Source of the DNA: Magnolia sinica
Taxonomy: Eukaryota > Streptophyta > Magnoliopsida > Magnoliales > Magnoliaceae
DNA length: 64,000 nt
Assembly: GCF_029962835.1 (NCBI RefSeq)
Contig: NC_080581.1
Location: forward strand, 20,040,001-20,104,000
Direction of reading: 5' to 3'
The translations under genes were made by a program, and so were the position numbers. Under the pieces are notes generated by a model that was not told the DNA's origin, did not search any database, and worked only from the letters and a program-made list of their open reading frames with translations. This document shows, piece after piece, positions 11,520-24,030 of the stretch; the stretch's first letter is position 1; the number at the start of each line of letters is the position of its first letter.

Positions 11520-12960
11520 ACGATTAGATGTAGTAATATTGAAATTTTTCCGAATCCTCCTAAAAATTGAAAAATCTCATATAATAAATACCACACATCA
11601 TGCAGGCGGAAAAATGGTGCTTAATTTGTTCATTTTCCATCACCGAAGCCTTTATTCGGAATCTACGACAGCAGACCAAACCACAAGAGTCACTTGAGTC
11701 AAAAAATCTCACAGTTCCCTAAACTTGAAAATAATTATATGATTTCTAGCTAACCGTAGATCTTAAGCTTCACTTGGTTAGTAATGATTCCAAATTAAAT
11801 ACATTTTCATATCTAAGTTGATACCATATTTCATCTGTGCAACCAAAAGAAGTAACCTCGCTCATGGTAGGAGCATTCACACGATTTTATGGAAAGAAAA
11901 GGAGAAAGAAGAAAAAAGAAAAAGGGAAAAAAAGAGACAAAGATAAAAAGAAAATAAATTCGCTCAGAGCTCGTGAGTAAGGTTGGAATTGGAGATATTT
12001 GACCATCACTTCCATTAAAGAACGTCTAATCTCTATTTTTCCTCTCACATCTTATTACACTATCATTTAGTTTCTGTGAATTTCTTTACTTACTTCTGTC
12101 AGATAGTGACTAAGATTAACGTTGAGTGCTTAGACTCCGCAATCCTAATCACATGTTCAAATTATACTAATAAATGATTGGAAATGAGCAATAATTACTT
12201 TCCACTTTACTTCTATGATGACACTAGATGAATTTGACTATAATGATGACATTTCTTAGAGTATTTGTTTTATCCAAGCATTACTGTAAATAGAATAATT
12301 TTATTTGATAAAATTATAATAATTACAATTTTCTATACCCATCTTTTATTACAAGTGCATTTGACTCTCAATTGTTGTGCCATAATTTTTATTTTAATAA
12401 ATATAATTAAATGTTCATAATGGCTCATATACCTTACATTACACATGAAATAAGAAAAACAAACAACTCTTTATTGCTTCTTTTTTTTTTTTTTCCTATT
12501 TTCCACATCGGTAAGTCAGGTTGATGTTGAGTGCACCGTCTCTATAGCCCCAACCTTGAATGTAATAATGATATAGAGCTAGGTTAATCATTAAAATATT
12601 TCAAAATCTTATAAAATAGAGATCGTACAAACCTACAAGAAAAAAAAGGTATTTAACACTTTCATTTTTTGTCACTAATGCCCTTACTCAGAATCTCTAA
12701 CTGTAAATTAACAATAGCAATCACTTAAGTTGTGAAGCCTTGCAATTCCCCAACTCATTAACAATTTTATAGTATCTAACCGATCATAAATTCTAAGTTC
12801 ATTTGGCTAGTGGTAACTCCAATCAATCGAGTTGCATTTCTGAGTCCATACTCTCTTCGAAGGAGGAAAAAAAAGATGAAAAGGGAAAGTAGGAAGCCTA
12901 CAAGTGCCTCATTCTCAGCGTATCCATAGGCTCAAAATAAGGAATAGGGATGGAATACGG
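11520..12960. repeat. Pair of diverged direct repeats about 1.05 kb apart
   Basis: Segments 11530-11990 and 12580-12960 align in order. The shared words are CATTTTCCATCACCGAAGCC versus CATTTTTTGTCACTAATGCC, AGTCACTTGAG versus AATCACTTAAG, CTAACCGTAGATCTTAAG versus CTAACCGATCATAAATTCTAAG, and a purine-rich stretch then CTCAGAGC/CTCAGCGT. They could be the LTRs of an old small element or a segmental duplication. Boundaries are not sharp and no coding sequence lies between them (11990-12580). Confidence 0.5.
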
Positions 12961-13349
12961 TAAAAGTATAAAGATAATTTAGATGGTCGCATGTTAGCAC
13001 ATGTGCACGTGCACATTCACAAATTTATAAATTTTGAGTGTTTAAATATTGATGGTGGCATATATGCACTTGTAAGATACTTGAACTTGCATGGTTGCAC
13101 ATATTTGAAACACATAACACATGTGTATGAAAAAACAAAAAAAAAATCATGTACACAAAATTAAAAACAATCCTAATTACAAAAATAAAGGGCAAAAAAC
13201 TGTTAAAATCATATGCGTGATTAATTTTTACATTTTTTTTTTTTTTTCATATACATAGAGTTGACAAACTATTAACAAGTACTTTCTGCATAAGTTATTC
13301 ATGTGTAACTTTTGCTTAAATCAAAATGGACCCAGGTAACATCAGGGCC

Positions 13350-13482
13350 TATTGAATTCAAGTGGCGTCTTAGTTGTATCCGGATAGACCCAAGACATTC
13401 TTGAATTCAAGTGGCCTCTTCGTTGCATCCGGACACATGTATTCAAGTGGCCTCTTAGTTGCATCGATCCGGACACTTGTAC
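13350..13482. repeat. GAATTCAAGTGGCCTCTTAG tandem repeat
   Basis: A unit of about 45-55 bp (ATTCAAGTGGCCTCTTAGTT followed by GCATCCGGACA) occurs three times at about 13355, 13403 and 13440, with small substitutions and length changes. The flank 12960-13350 shows nothing recognisable apart from poly-A/T runs. Confidence 0.75.
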
Positions 13483-13889
13483 AATCCAACGGATCAAACG
13501 GGTTCAGAACACATTTATCTGGCTACCATGCAAAGATGATGGAAATCCAAATAGTGGGAAAAATAAAATGGTGGTTCGTCTAATCAAGAAGAAGATGCAT
13601 GGATCACCAATGGTTCCAAAGCATTCATCACCATCCATTAAATGGTTTGTAAACGGATGGCTATGATGAATCTGGAAATTACGGACAGCTGCCATGCAGT
13701 GCTCTACAGGACTATCTTTTCTGAATGGGACTAACAGCAAATATACTCCACAATTCTCATAATCTGATTTTTCTCAAGGCAAGACTTTCTTGCCTGCTTG
13801 GAAGTCAAAATTGATATTTTCGGGCACTGATATGACTGAGCCGGGTGTCTGGTGGAATCTTGCCTAAGGTGGTGTTTTTATGGCAAGTG

Positions 13890-14330
13890 GAAATCCATGT
13901 GGGTGGTTCTTGGCCATGGGCCCACCTTAATATCTGCATTTATATCTATGCTGTCCATCAGCTTTGCCAACTCATTTTCTGATGTTAACTCAAAAATGAA
14001 AAAGATATAAATCTCAGGTGGACCACGCCACAAGAAATAATGGTCATTAAATGCCTATCGTTATAACTTCATACAACTTGGTGTAATTAATGTTTATTTT
14101 CCATCCAACCTATTGATAAGGTAACACCAACATGAGTGAAGTGAAAACGCTAATATCACGTTGATCCAAAACTTTTGTAGCCTTTAAAATGCTTTTTATG
14201 GCCATTCATCGGTATTTCAGGTTATGTGGACCACCTGAAATTTATATCTGCTTCATTTTTGGGCTCATGCTAACATTGAAGTGGGCCCCACTATCATGGT
14301 ACCACTCATATCATCTAATCCGTCCAATCA
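13890..14330. repeat. Dispersed GTGGGCCCCAC-bordered module, free copy
   Basis: This is a stand-alone relative of the module in family A. It shows GGGCCCACCTTAAT at about 13920, TTTCCATCCAACCTATTGATA at about 14099, TTGATCCAAAACTTTTGTAG at 14161, GTGGACCACCTGAAATTTAT at about 14227 and GTGGGCCCCAC at about 14281. It is not inside a family A element. The rest, to 15715, holds no recognisable gene or repeat. Confidence 0.6.
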
Positions 14331-15715
14331 GTAGACGACCTGAAAGTTAAGAGACCCACACCGTAGAAAACAGTCTGCACCATCCAAAAAACCTCCTAAA
14401 CAGTGACCCAATAAAAAGGAGGGTGTAAATATCAGTTATCCTGACAAAACGTAGGTTTTCTTTACTTTTTTGTCCATCTTTGGAAACTGAGGGGTACTCC
14501 GTATCAATTGTATAAAGCTGGTTGATAAGAGAGGAAATGGAAATTGGACCCGTTGAAATAAATAAAGCGACAGCGTTATTTTTGGAAATGGCAGAATTAC
14601 ATGAGGTCTATTTTGTTGCACTGAAAAGAGAAATGGCGTATCAACATTAGCGAGTGCACTTTTTTTTTTGTACTCGCTTTTGACTTGAGAATACGTGGGA
14701 GAAGTGTGCGAGATCCTAACCGTTCATCGAGAAGAAATCATTTTTTAGATCTGTCATTTCATGAAGATCATGATTTTATTATTAGATGATTTGTGTACGT
14801 AGATTGGATTTGGACCGTTGGTTCGTTTCTCTTACTGTTATGAGCATGTGTGGGCCATTAATTATCGTATTGTCCTTATTTTCAATGTGTAAAATATAGA
14901 AGTGAGTTCTATTTGATGGGTGGATTAGATCTCGAACATGTTTTCTACTTTGGCACGTGTGAGTGGCAAGTGACCCGCATGTGTACTTATTTGAGTGCAC
15001 CGATCATTTTTCTCTTCCGCCAGCGTTTGTCTTACTCGTGAATCATGCCTTGGTTAGGGCACTATGGTGTCTGTTTGCCACAATTAATGATGCTGTTGCA
15101 CCTGTGCACTGAGCAGAGAAGTCATCGCTGTTGAAGACTGAGAATGAACCGATTGCTTGAATAACACTGATGAGATGATCATAACCGTCAGTTTTTGGTC
15201 AATGAATTTGTTTTCTAATCATTTCTTTTTAACAGCCGTTGGATAGTAGTAAATTGGACAGAGAAGATCATCTGATTTATATAATATGTGGGCCGTGCTC
15301 CATCAACATATAATTGCAATTTTGACGAACTGAACTGAAATGTACGAAATGCAATGTGCACTGCTATGGATGCATAATTTTCTTAAATGATGGCTTAACA
15401 CACACCATAGTTTACACCATGACCTGCGTACGTGTGCTACCGTAAAGTATCATACACGTGTGAAAATCGAAACTATCCTTGGGAATGAAAGGAGGCCGAT
15501 TGCCGGGTAAAAGCTTTTGCCATGCGAAGCTTACCTTGATATCTGTGATAAATCTATCTTTTGCACCGTTAAAAGACGTGATTAAGAGTAAATGCTTATC
15601 TAAAACTCGAGCCACGCTAAGGGAAAAGTAGGGAAAGAAATTCTCACCGTTGAAATCTTCCTAAAGTTTACTTGAACGGTGTTTCTCATTAGGATGAATT
15701 ACAAATAAAAATAAC
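14331..15715. other. Unassigned intergenic sequence
   Basis: No coding frame longer than about 72 codons, no RNA gene and no defined repeat ends are seen. Short frames at 14436-14621, 14782-15000 and 15412-15615 (- strand) lack any recognisable motif. Composition is ordinary for plant intergenic DNA. Confidence 0.5.
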
Positions 15716-15718
15716 TCA

Positions 15719-18700
15719 GGGGTTGTTTGGCAACATGGATTTGAGGGGATTTTAAATCCCCTCATTGTTTGGCAACATAAAGTAACCCGAGGTTTCAAAT
15801 TCCTAAAAAAGGGAGTTTGAAATCCACTTTGAGAGCTTGGATTACACCCAAAACCCTTTCAATAGTTGCATGTGTAACATGTGTGTCACCATGCTATTAT
15901 TCTATTGGGCACACGGCCCACAAATGATATAAAAAATAATTAGATTATCAATTGCATCACTATTAATTAATATAATATGATGATCAACATCATCCAAACA
16001 TTGTCCATGTAAATCAACGATTAAAAATCATTGGTTGGTCACTCGGACATGATCTTGTGCTCGTGGCCTGTCACGCCCCAAACTTGGAAACTGGGCTTAC
16101 AAAATTTTCGATCGCCGAATCCGACGCCGACAGCCTCCGTAGAATCCCATTCTCGGCTCCCAGCGCCCATTCGCCAAGTTCCGATCCTGGGATACTACGA
16201 TGAGGATTTTCAACACTAGTTTGATTCGTAATAAGCATAACCAAAGGCATAACGCATAAACAACAACCAAAAACTCCATTACATTTCCACTATGATCAAA
16301 AACTTTAAAAGTACAATGAGCATAAAGGAAAATACAATGATAATAAACAAAAACTCCAAGCTGATCTGATATGCGCTTCTGCCTCAGCGCTGCTGCGATC
16401 TAACGTCACCTGCACACAACGGTCGTGTATAAGCTTATGGAAAGCTTAGAGAGTGGTGTAAGTGTGTGCGTAAGGTAGTATTACAATTATGCAGTATCAG
16501 AGTAATGCGGAATATGCTGATGAATCCATGAATGTCGTTAGCCGTACTAAGGCTATACGATGCAAGGCATGAATGATGTCGACCATAACAAGGTCATGTG
16601 GTACGAAATGTAACTCAAGCATGCGAATCCTCATCTAAGTCCACATATCAATACAGCTCAACTCTGCAATATCACCGCGCAATAAGGTGAGTGGAAGAGA
16701 CTTCATTATCCGCCTGCCAATATCGGGTTCGGCTCGTCAATAGCGGACTCATTCCTCGAGCTGGTCAGACTCAACCTAGCTTTGCCCCCTCCTCTCGAGC
16801 GGGTAAGGCCGCACCCCCTTCCAACTGACCACGACACAGTGGAAAGCGCGACCGTCTGGTAATCGGCACTCGGCGCTCATGCACCCACTCGATCTAGACA
16901 TTGGAGTAACCTCTTGGTACCATAAGAGTTTAGGGACTTTTACCCAGGGATATCTAAGCACCCCGTGTAGAATAAAATTTTCAGTATTCAATCCTGCCAA
17001 CCACGATATGCCTGTGGAGGCTACGGCCCTGATGTCGCTAGGGCGTACAGTACCATATTACACAATGCGAATGCATAAATTACCCTATCCAGTCGTGCAA
17101 CAATCCTGCGCGTATCGTGCGCTCATGTAGGGCAACACCGCCTATCCGGGAGTCCCTAAACAATCTACCCGAAGGCATGTGCTATGATCAGTCACTTCTC
17201 ATATCAAGCATACATATGATGCATATGATCATGAATCATGGAACTATAATAAACCTGTTAGACGACCTACAAATATGGGCCTAACAATGGGCCCTAGCGA
17301 GAATTTTAATGCAAACATTTAACCAACATTATTCTTACAATGTGGACGTCAAACCAACATTGCTCCCAAGGCACGACCGTCATCAACACAAACCACGGTG
17401 GAATCACATTATAATGGGCCTTACGTACATCCCATTGGGCCTTGACCCATGGGCCTCCGGTACATCAAATGGGCCTCATAACATGGGCCTCATAACAATG
17501 GGTCTTATATATCAAAGTAGGCCTCAACAATTGGCCACAAATGCATCAAGATGGGCCTCCTCAAATGGGCCTTATAAAATCAAGGTGGGCCTCAACAATG
17601 GGTCTTGTATATGTCAAAGTGGGCCTCAACAATGGGCCGTAAATGCATCAAAATATATAATTTTTATATAAATGAATCATCTCAAAAGATTTACCGGATT
17701 GCACTCCCAGTGGTAACGATGATCCCCACCGTTAAAATCCTATAGGACCCACCATTATATATATATATATATATAGGGATCCGACCTATTTAGAGGTTAA
17801 CATGGAGATATATGGAGTGAGAGCAAAAACATTAGCTCGATCGGAATTACCGTGGCCCTTAAGAAGTTTTGAACAGTAAATGTCACTGTCTCCACTATTT
17901 TTCAGCGGTGGGGATCCACTTGAACCATGGATCCAGCTCATTCTTTAGCTCATACCATGAAATGAGCTTTCAAAATAGTTGAACGGGTTGGATGCCACAC
18001 ATGCACCATGGTGGGTCCCATATAAATGGACGGCATGGAGAGAACACATACATCATTGTGTCCCCTCGTCCAGCACTGGATGGTGCCGTGAAAACACAAA
18101 AGAAACCATAGTGGTTTCCACCGTCCACGGCTGTGGACGGTGTGAGTGAAACACATGCATCAATGGTGGGTTCCACATGAGGCCCACCATAATGTTTGTT
18201 TGCAATCCAACCTGTTGATCAGGTCACACGGTCCCTGAATGCAGAGGGAAAATAAATTTTATAATGATCCAAAACTTCTGTGGCCCAGAAAAGGGCTTCA
18301 ATGGCAAACGTTCATCATCACTGTTTCCTACGGTGTGGGCTACCTGAGCGCTGGATGTCGCTGAACTTTGGAGGGGGCCCATTTCAGGAAGTGGGCCACC
18401 TAATGAACGGCATGGATGGAAAACACGCATCATGGTGGGGCCCACGACTGGGACTGTGGGTCCCTGGCCCGTCCGCTCGCAGCACAGGGCGCCTGCGCGT
18501 CCTTCTTTGTCAGTAGCAGCAGCAACGCTGCTGTGGTTTTGTTATTATTATTATTTTTGAAAAACAAAAATATTCGAGGTTTTTCATATGTGGGGCCCAC
18601 TCCAAGTGAATCCATTTCAGCCATTGGATTCCATATCTCAAGATAGGCTATATGAGTCCAATATTGAGTATTTTTCGGTGTATAAAAATATCAGGGAAGA

Positions 18701-19704
18701 TTTCAACAGTGAAAACCACCATTTGCTATGGTATGGCCCGCTAGAACCTCGGATTGACTCCGTTTTTCGGTTCAACGCTTAAAATGAGGTTGGAAAAGGA
18801 ATGGACGGCGTGGATTGAATACATACATCAAGGTGGGGCCTATATATGTGGGCCACCCCATAAGCTTGGAAACAGGCTAATATTTATGTCTTCCCTTTTT
18901 GTCCAACGTCTAGGGACGCTGGACGGTTTGGCATTGCACATGCATTGGGGTGGGCCCTGCTTAGGTGGGCCACCAAATAATAGATGGTGTGGGTACAATA
19001 CATATAAGGTGGGCCCCACTTCTAAGTGTTTTGGATAAAATACATATCTCGTGGTGGGGACCATCCAGGTGGGCCACACAACCACATCATCGTCATATAA
19101 AAAAATAGAAAAAAAAAGAGGGAGAGAGAGAGAGAGAGGAAAAGAGAGTGGGACACGCGTGTGATGGAGGGACCCCGACACTATGGGCCCTCCGTTGCAA
19201 TCAATCATACATCAAGTGGGTCCCATTATATGTGGACCTATTAATCCAAAAAAAGAATCCAACGGTGGAGATTCCTTCTCCACAAAAATAGACGGTCCAG
19301 ATGACCCATTTTCAAACTAGAAAGCAACGTCATGATGGGGTCCATGGAGAATGGCCCCATCATGGAATGATATTGATAATCAAGGTGGGCCATCGGTCAC
19401 ATCTTAGGGTCCAAAGTGAGATCCATACCATCGATTGGTATGCCTCACTTGGCCCATCATGAAAACAAGAAAAACTAGCCTACAGAAGCACCCACCGTTC
19501 GATCTTTTTGCTCCCTTGGCTTCCTTTGCTCCTTAGCTTCAATCTTAACGAAGGAGATGATGTTTGGATGGTTGAGATGGGAGATGAAAGGGTAGGAAAG
19601 GTGGGCCACACTTGTGGCTCTCTTGGAGTGGCTTGGGAGGCTTGTACGTATGGTATTTTGGTTGCTTGAAAATAAGTTTGAAAAAGTGAGAGAAAGAGTG
19701 TTGT

Positions 19705-19741
<37 letters not shown>

Positions 19742-20475
19742 TGGATGGGAGAGAGAGGGATGAGTGTGTAAGAGACTTTTTGACTTTTGTTGTAAATAGT
19801 GTAGGAAAGGCATGAGTGGTGTAAGAGCTTTTTGACTTTGGGGTTGCTTGGGGAAGGGTGAGAGGTGATGGTGTACTTGACATTTACTTGACATAATGGG
19901 ATGGATGGATTGATTGATTAAGGTGACATCTCGTAGAGATTCTCTTGAAATTCGCACGCGCGGTGTTTTTCTCTCACCGAACGCTGGCCCACATCTCCTG
20001 CCCAGAGTATCGCCTTGGCGCCCAAGACGCGGCATCGGAACCACGGCGACGGCACGGTGGCTAGGGTACAAGTCTCGGGTTGAGTCGACTCGGGTTGACG
20101 GCGTGTGAATCAGTGTCGTGCGCAAATACCGGTTAAGGGTCGAAGGTTACCGGAATTTGACCGAGAAGACTGCGGAAGTCCATGGAACGGTATAGTCTAG
20201 GATACAGGGCTTACATGGCCCATCCAAGACTTGGAATTTCATCATTTTCGAGCAAAACAGATATTTCAACGAGCTTGTTGTAACCATTGTGTCAAACATT
20301 ACATATGTCACTAATTAGAAATATTAAAGTTGATTTAGTAATAAAATTGAAACCCCCGTGAACATACCATGCATACCTACTTTTTGAACTAAAGTTGATT
20401 CCCAATCCAAGGTGCCAAACACAACAGAAGGATTTCAAATCCAGGGGTTTCCAAATCCACGCCCCCAATAGGCCT
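15719..20475 (-). mobile_element. Harbinger-like MITE split by a family A insertion
   Basis: The left part is 15719-16068 and the right part is 20221-20475, about 605 bp when the insert is ignored. The left end GGGGTTGTTTGGCA and the reverse complement of the right end, AGGCCTATTGGGGGCGTGG, correspond to the two ends of the MITE at 21257-21920, inverted. Flanks are TCA (15716-15718) and TTA (20476-20478), consistent with an eroded TNA target duplication typical of PIF/Harbinger elements. Inner words shared with the other copy include AATCCAAGGTGCCAAAC, GTGTGTCACCATGC-like and CATCCAAACATTGTCC. It encodes no transposase. Confidence 0.75.
16069..20215 (+). mobile_element. Family A LTR-type element, third complete copy
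   Basis: This complete 4147-bp copy starts TGTCACGCCCCAAACTTGG and ends AGGGCTTACA. It is flanked by a perfect 5-bp duplication TGGCC (16064-16068 and 20216-20220). It inserted into a pre-existing MITE. The order of parts matches the inner copy at 1711-5896: head, shared 16540-17250 segment, ATGGGCCT array (17400-17650), TA run (17757-17776), modules (18165-18860), second module pair (18950-19480), and purine-rich tail with a (GA)n run (19706-19738). No gag or pol is present. As with the inner copy, a solo LTR is the likeliest interpretation. Confidence 0.85.
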
Positions 20476-21253
20476 TTACTCTAATAGAAAAGTTTTGTGG
20501 TAGCCTAAAAGTTTCAACGGTAATTGTTCAATCCCTATTATTTCCTCTCACGTGGATCATATGAGGTTTTGATCTTATACCATATTATAAAATTAAAATA
20601 GATGGATATAGTAAATTTCTCAGGAACAACATGAAAGGCCTGCTTAGCTTCCAAATACCTAGACCTCTTGCTGGAGCTTTTGATAGAAAATTCGCATGGG
20701 AAGAAAATATTGAGAAAATAGAATAAAGGAAAAAAATAAAATAAATCAACACCATGCAAAAGGTGGTGCGGTCATAATATGCCAAGCATGTTTGGTGCCT
20801 GGACTATGGAATCGAATTGTGCTATGTTGCACACAATACCAAACGTTCATGATGTGTGCTACTCAATAATCTTGGCGGGTTCCACAATGATGTATTTATG
20901 CATGTTGTCCATTTATTTTTCTCAACCTATTTTAGGGTATGACTTAAAAAAGTAGATCTAAATTTGAGGTAGACTGCACTATAAAAAATGTGGTGATTGA
21001 ATGCCCATCATTAAAAGACTATGGTAAATAAACATTACATTCTGCTTTAGGAAGCTTTCAATGGTGGGCGTTTGATCACCACTTCATCTAGTGATGTGGT
21101 CTGTTTAAGAGTTAGATTTATTTTTAGGCACGTGCCGTAAAATGACCGTTTTTTTTTTTTTTTTGTTAGCTTGTTAGTACACACCCACGGTCAGTACATA
21201 CTCCACTTGTTTTTAGGCTCATGCCGTAAAATGAACCTATGAAATGAATAGAC
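20476..21253. other. Unassigned, includes a diverged dispersed module
   Basis: 20480-20860 shows nothing recognisable; - strand frames here are low-complexity F/S-rich. 20870-21130 resembles the dispersed module seen at 13890-14330: GGTTCCACAATGATGTATTTATG, a middle CCATCATTAAAAGACTATGG-like part, and GATGTGGTCTG. It is more diverged and lacks the GTGGGCCCCAC borders. Confidence 0.4.
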
Positions 21254-21256
21254 TAA

Positions 21257-21920
21257 GGGCCTGTTTGGGAGCGTGGATTTGGAACCCCCTGGATTCGCAA
21301 ACCCCAGGATTGGAAACACCCTGGATTGGCAATCCCCTCGGTGTGTTTGGCACCCTGGAGTGTGAATAAACTTTAATTCAAAAATACCTATACATGGTAT
21401 ATTTACGGGGGTTTGAATTTAATTACTAAATCAACTTTAATATCTCCAATTAGTGAGATATATAATTTTTGACACTATGGTTGTGATAAGCCCGCCAAAA
21501 TATATACTTTGCCTAAAAATGATGAAATTCCAAGTCTCAGATGGACCGCATGCTTAAGATCATGTCCGAGTGACTAACCAACGATTTTTAATCGTTGATT
21601 AATATGGACAATGTTTGGATGGTGCTGGACTATATTTGGACGGTGCTGATCTACATGAACAATGTTTGGACGGTGCTGATCATCGTTAGTGGGCCATGTG
21701 CCCAGTAGAATGATAGTGTACAGTGACATACATTTATACCTGCAACTATTAAAATGATTTTAGGTGTAATCCAAGCTCTCACCTTGGATTACAAACCCCC
21801 TCAAAGAGGGGATTGGGAACCCCCTGGATTGGCAATTCCCAGTTGCTTTATGCAGCCAAACAACTAAGGGGATTTGAAACCCCCTCTAATCCCCTCCAAT
21901 CCAAGGTGCCAAACGACCCC
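21257..21920 (+). mobile_element. Harbinger-like MITE, complete
   Basis: This 664-bp element starts GGGCCTGTTTGGG and ends CCAAACGACCCC. The ends are imperfect terminal inverted repeats: the reverse complement of the right end is GGGGTCGTTTGG. It is flanked by TAA (21254-21256 and 21921-21923), the 3-bp duplication of PIF/Harbinger elements. Sub-terminal parts are rich in GGATTGG/CCAATCC words able to fold back. It has no ORF of note. It is the same family as the split element at 15719-20475. Confidence 0.8.
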
Positions 21921-21923
21921 TAA

Positions 21924-22860
21924 GGATAAAACAGGGACATTATGGTGGGCCCACATAGAGCTTTTCCGGTAGCGCACACTCCCAAGCGGTGCTGTTTGAT
22001 ACACTGCGCCCTTACACGCCACCAAGTACTCACGCTTGAATAAGGGTGGCACTTCACACACCACATGCACAATATAGCACACGTATGAAAAATCAGTACC
22101 ATCCATCAGTTTGATTGAAGCATGTAAATTCTCCGGTAAAAAAAAATCAGGTCTCTCTAATATTTGTGAGCCAAAAATGTGATAAATAAATGGACGCTTA
22201 AGAAAAACTTGGCCAAGTGTTTTTAAGCAAATACTCTTTTTGTATATTGATTCCCACCTTATAAGTGGAGTCGCCTGATTTTTTATTTTTATTTTTTATT
22301 TGTTAACAATGGAATCCTCCTGATCGATGGCCTGGATCTCACAAAAGCCTGCCAGATTTGTGCACGTGTTGCCAAGTGCACCTACACGTGGAAACTATGC
22401 ACACGTGTGTTCCATTGTAGCCTGTCATGAAGAAATCCCCACTCCATCCTATTCATGTCTAGAAAACAGGTCCATCTAGTCAATCAGTTGGACTGCAAAC
22501 ATCAAATTTGGACTGTTGGTCAATTTTGGTCCGTTGATTTATCTTAGACCGCTGGATAATCCGATGATCAAGCACATGTGACAATGTGGTCTATGTGTTG
22601 CAGATCGCATAAGTTCAACAGGGACTTTGGGTCAACTATTCTAGATCGTCCATCTCTTTCTGACATGTGTGGCCCACCTGATCATCAATGCAACTTAGTC
22701 AGCCAGACCTCTCATGTGTAGTACACTGGGTTAAGTGTCCCGCGGGCTGTGTCTTGTAATCGCGGTTCTTTAACACCTTCGCTTTGGAGACCTGTACCTG
22801 TACGATCCCTGCGACCGTACTCGTATCGCTTGCACGCAGCACCGACGTCCTTACCCTGTC
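21924..22860. other. Unassigned intergenic sequence
   Basis: No gene is recognised. Weak - strand frames at 21864-22106 overlap the MITE and show no motif. The region has scattered GTGGGCCCAC-type words and several CACGTG cores (near 22360 and 22385), which are too common here to be called regulatory. Confidence 0.4.
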
Positions 22861-22869
22861 CTGCGGTGC

Positions 22870-24030
22870 TGAAAAAGCTGTGGGCCACCATGATTTATTT
22901 GTTTTATCACTGCCATTCATCCATTCAGCAGCATTCTAGGCCATGAGCCAGAAACGAGTCAGATCCAAATCTCAGGTAATCACAGCTTTGGTGGACCCCC
23001 GATCCACTCGGCGGGAGCCCTAGCTGTGAGGCTCATAGTAATATATTTTCCTTAAATCCACACCGTCCAACCATTTTGAAAGCCCATGTCAAGGCATAAT
23101 CACAAAATCTTAAGTGGACAAGACTATTGGAAATAGTTGTGAGTGAATCCCCGCCATTAAAAACTTTATGGAGTTCACCTAATTTTTATTTTTCATCCAA
23201 CCCGTGGATAAGGTCACAAATACCTAGATGAAGGGATCATATGCATATAATTTTGATCCAAAGCTTTTATGGCCCACAAGAAATTTTTAACTGTAAATTA
23301 CTACCATTTTCTGTACTACGGTCCATCTGAGATTTTGGATCTGCTTCATTTTTTAACAATGCCTAAAATGGGCTTTCAATAAAAATGGATGGTCTGGATG
23401 TAGTCACATACATCACGGTAGGCTCCACAGTCTGGGTCCCACCCACTTCGTAGCATTGAGAAATTGCAAATCCTCCTCACCAAAAGAGGAAAGTTACGGG
23501 GTGTAAACTAAAAATATCGGGTGTGAAATGTCTCTGTTTCTCCTCTCAAATAAAAGCATCTTTTAAATGGGTGTAAGTCGCTGAATAATTGCCGTCCGCC
23601 CAAAGGTAGAGCCGGGGACCACTCTAGAGAGGGCCGAGGACGTCACGCCACGTACACTGTCGACCCTGAGCTGCTACAGCGCGTTTGGGGCCACACCATC
23701 AGTCGGCAGACCGGAATCATCAATAACACTTTTTACGCAGCGCCTAAAACACCCAAGCTCTGTGGACCCCACCATCTGTATATGTCAGATCCACTCCGTT
23801 AATAAAGTAAAAACCACCGTACAACAATGGATTAACCGAATGAAAACTCAGTACTATTTATTAATCTACGGTTGACATTTGTTCCTGATGGTGTGGTCCA
23901 CCTGAGCTGTGGATCTGGTTATTATTTTAACCTAGCCTGGCATCAAGGAAAACACCTTACGGACGGTATGGATTTAAATATAAAACATGGGGTTGGAGCG
24001 GATTCTGATTGGGTAGGTGGGGCCCACTTG
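22870..24030. repeat. Two free copies of the dispersed module
   Basis: The copy at about 23040-23450 shows CACACCGTCCAACCATTTTG, TTTTTCATCCAACCCGTGGA, TTGATCCAAAGCTTTTATGG at about 23253, GGTCCATCTGAG at about 23321 and GGTCTGGATGTAGTCACATA. A second partial copy at 23750-24030 shows GTGGACCCCACCATCTG, TGTGGTCCACCTGAGCTGTGG and GGTGGGGCCCACTTG. Both lie upstream of the KNOX gene and outside family A. An open + strand frame of 148 codons at 23872-24318 crosses the second copy and is judged fortuitous. Confidence 0.55.

Noticed and set aside
19475..20125. Antisense open frames of 121, 158 and 216 codons at the same place in the three family A copies (5310-5675, 8297-8773, 19475-20125)
   Set aside because: They arise on the strand opposite purine-rich, GAGAGA-containing tails, giving Ser/Leu/Pro-rich low-complexity peptides. 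Their starts and ends differ between copies and frames shift, which is not what selection for a protein would give.
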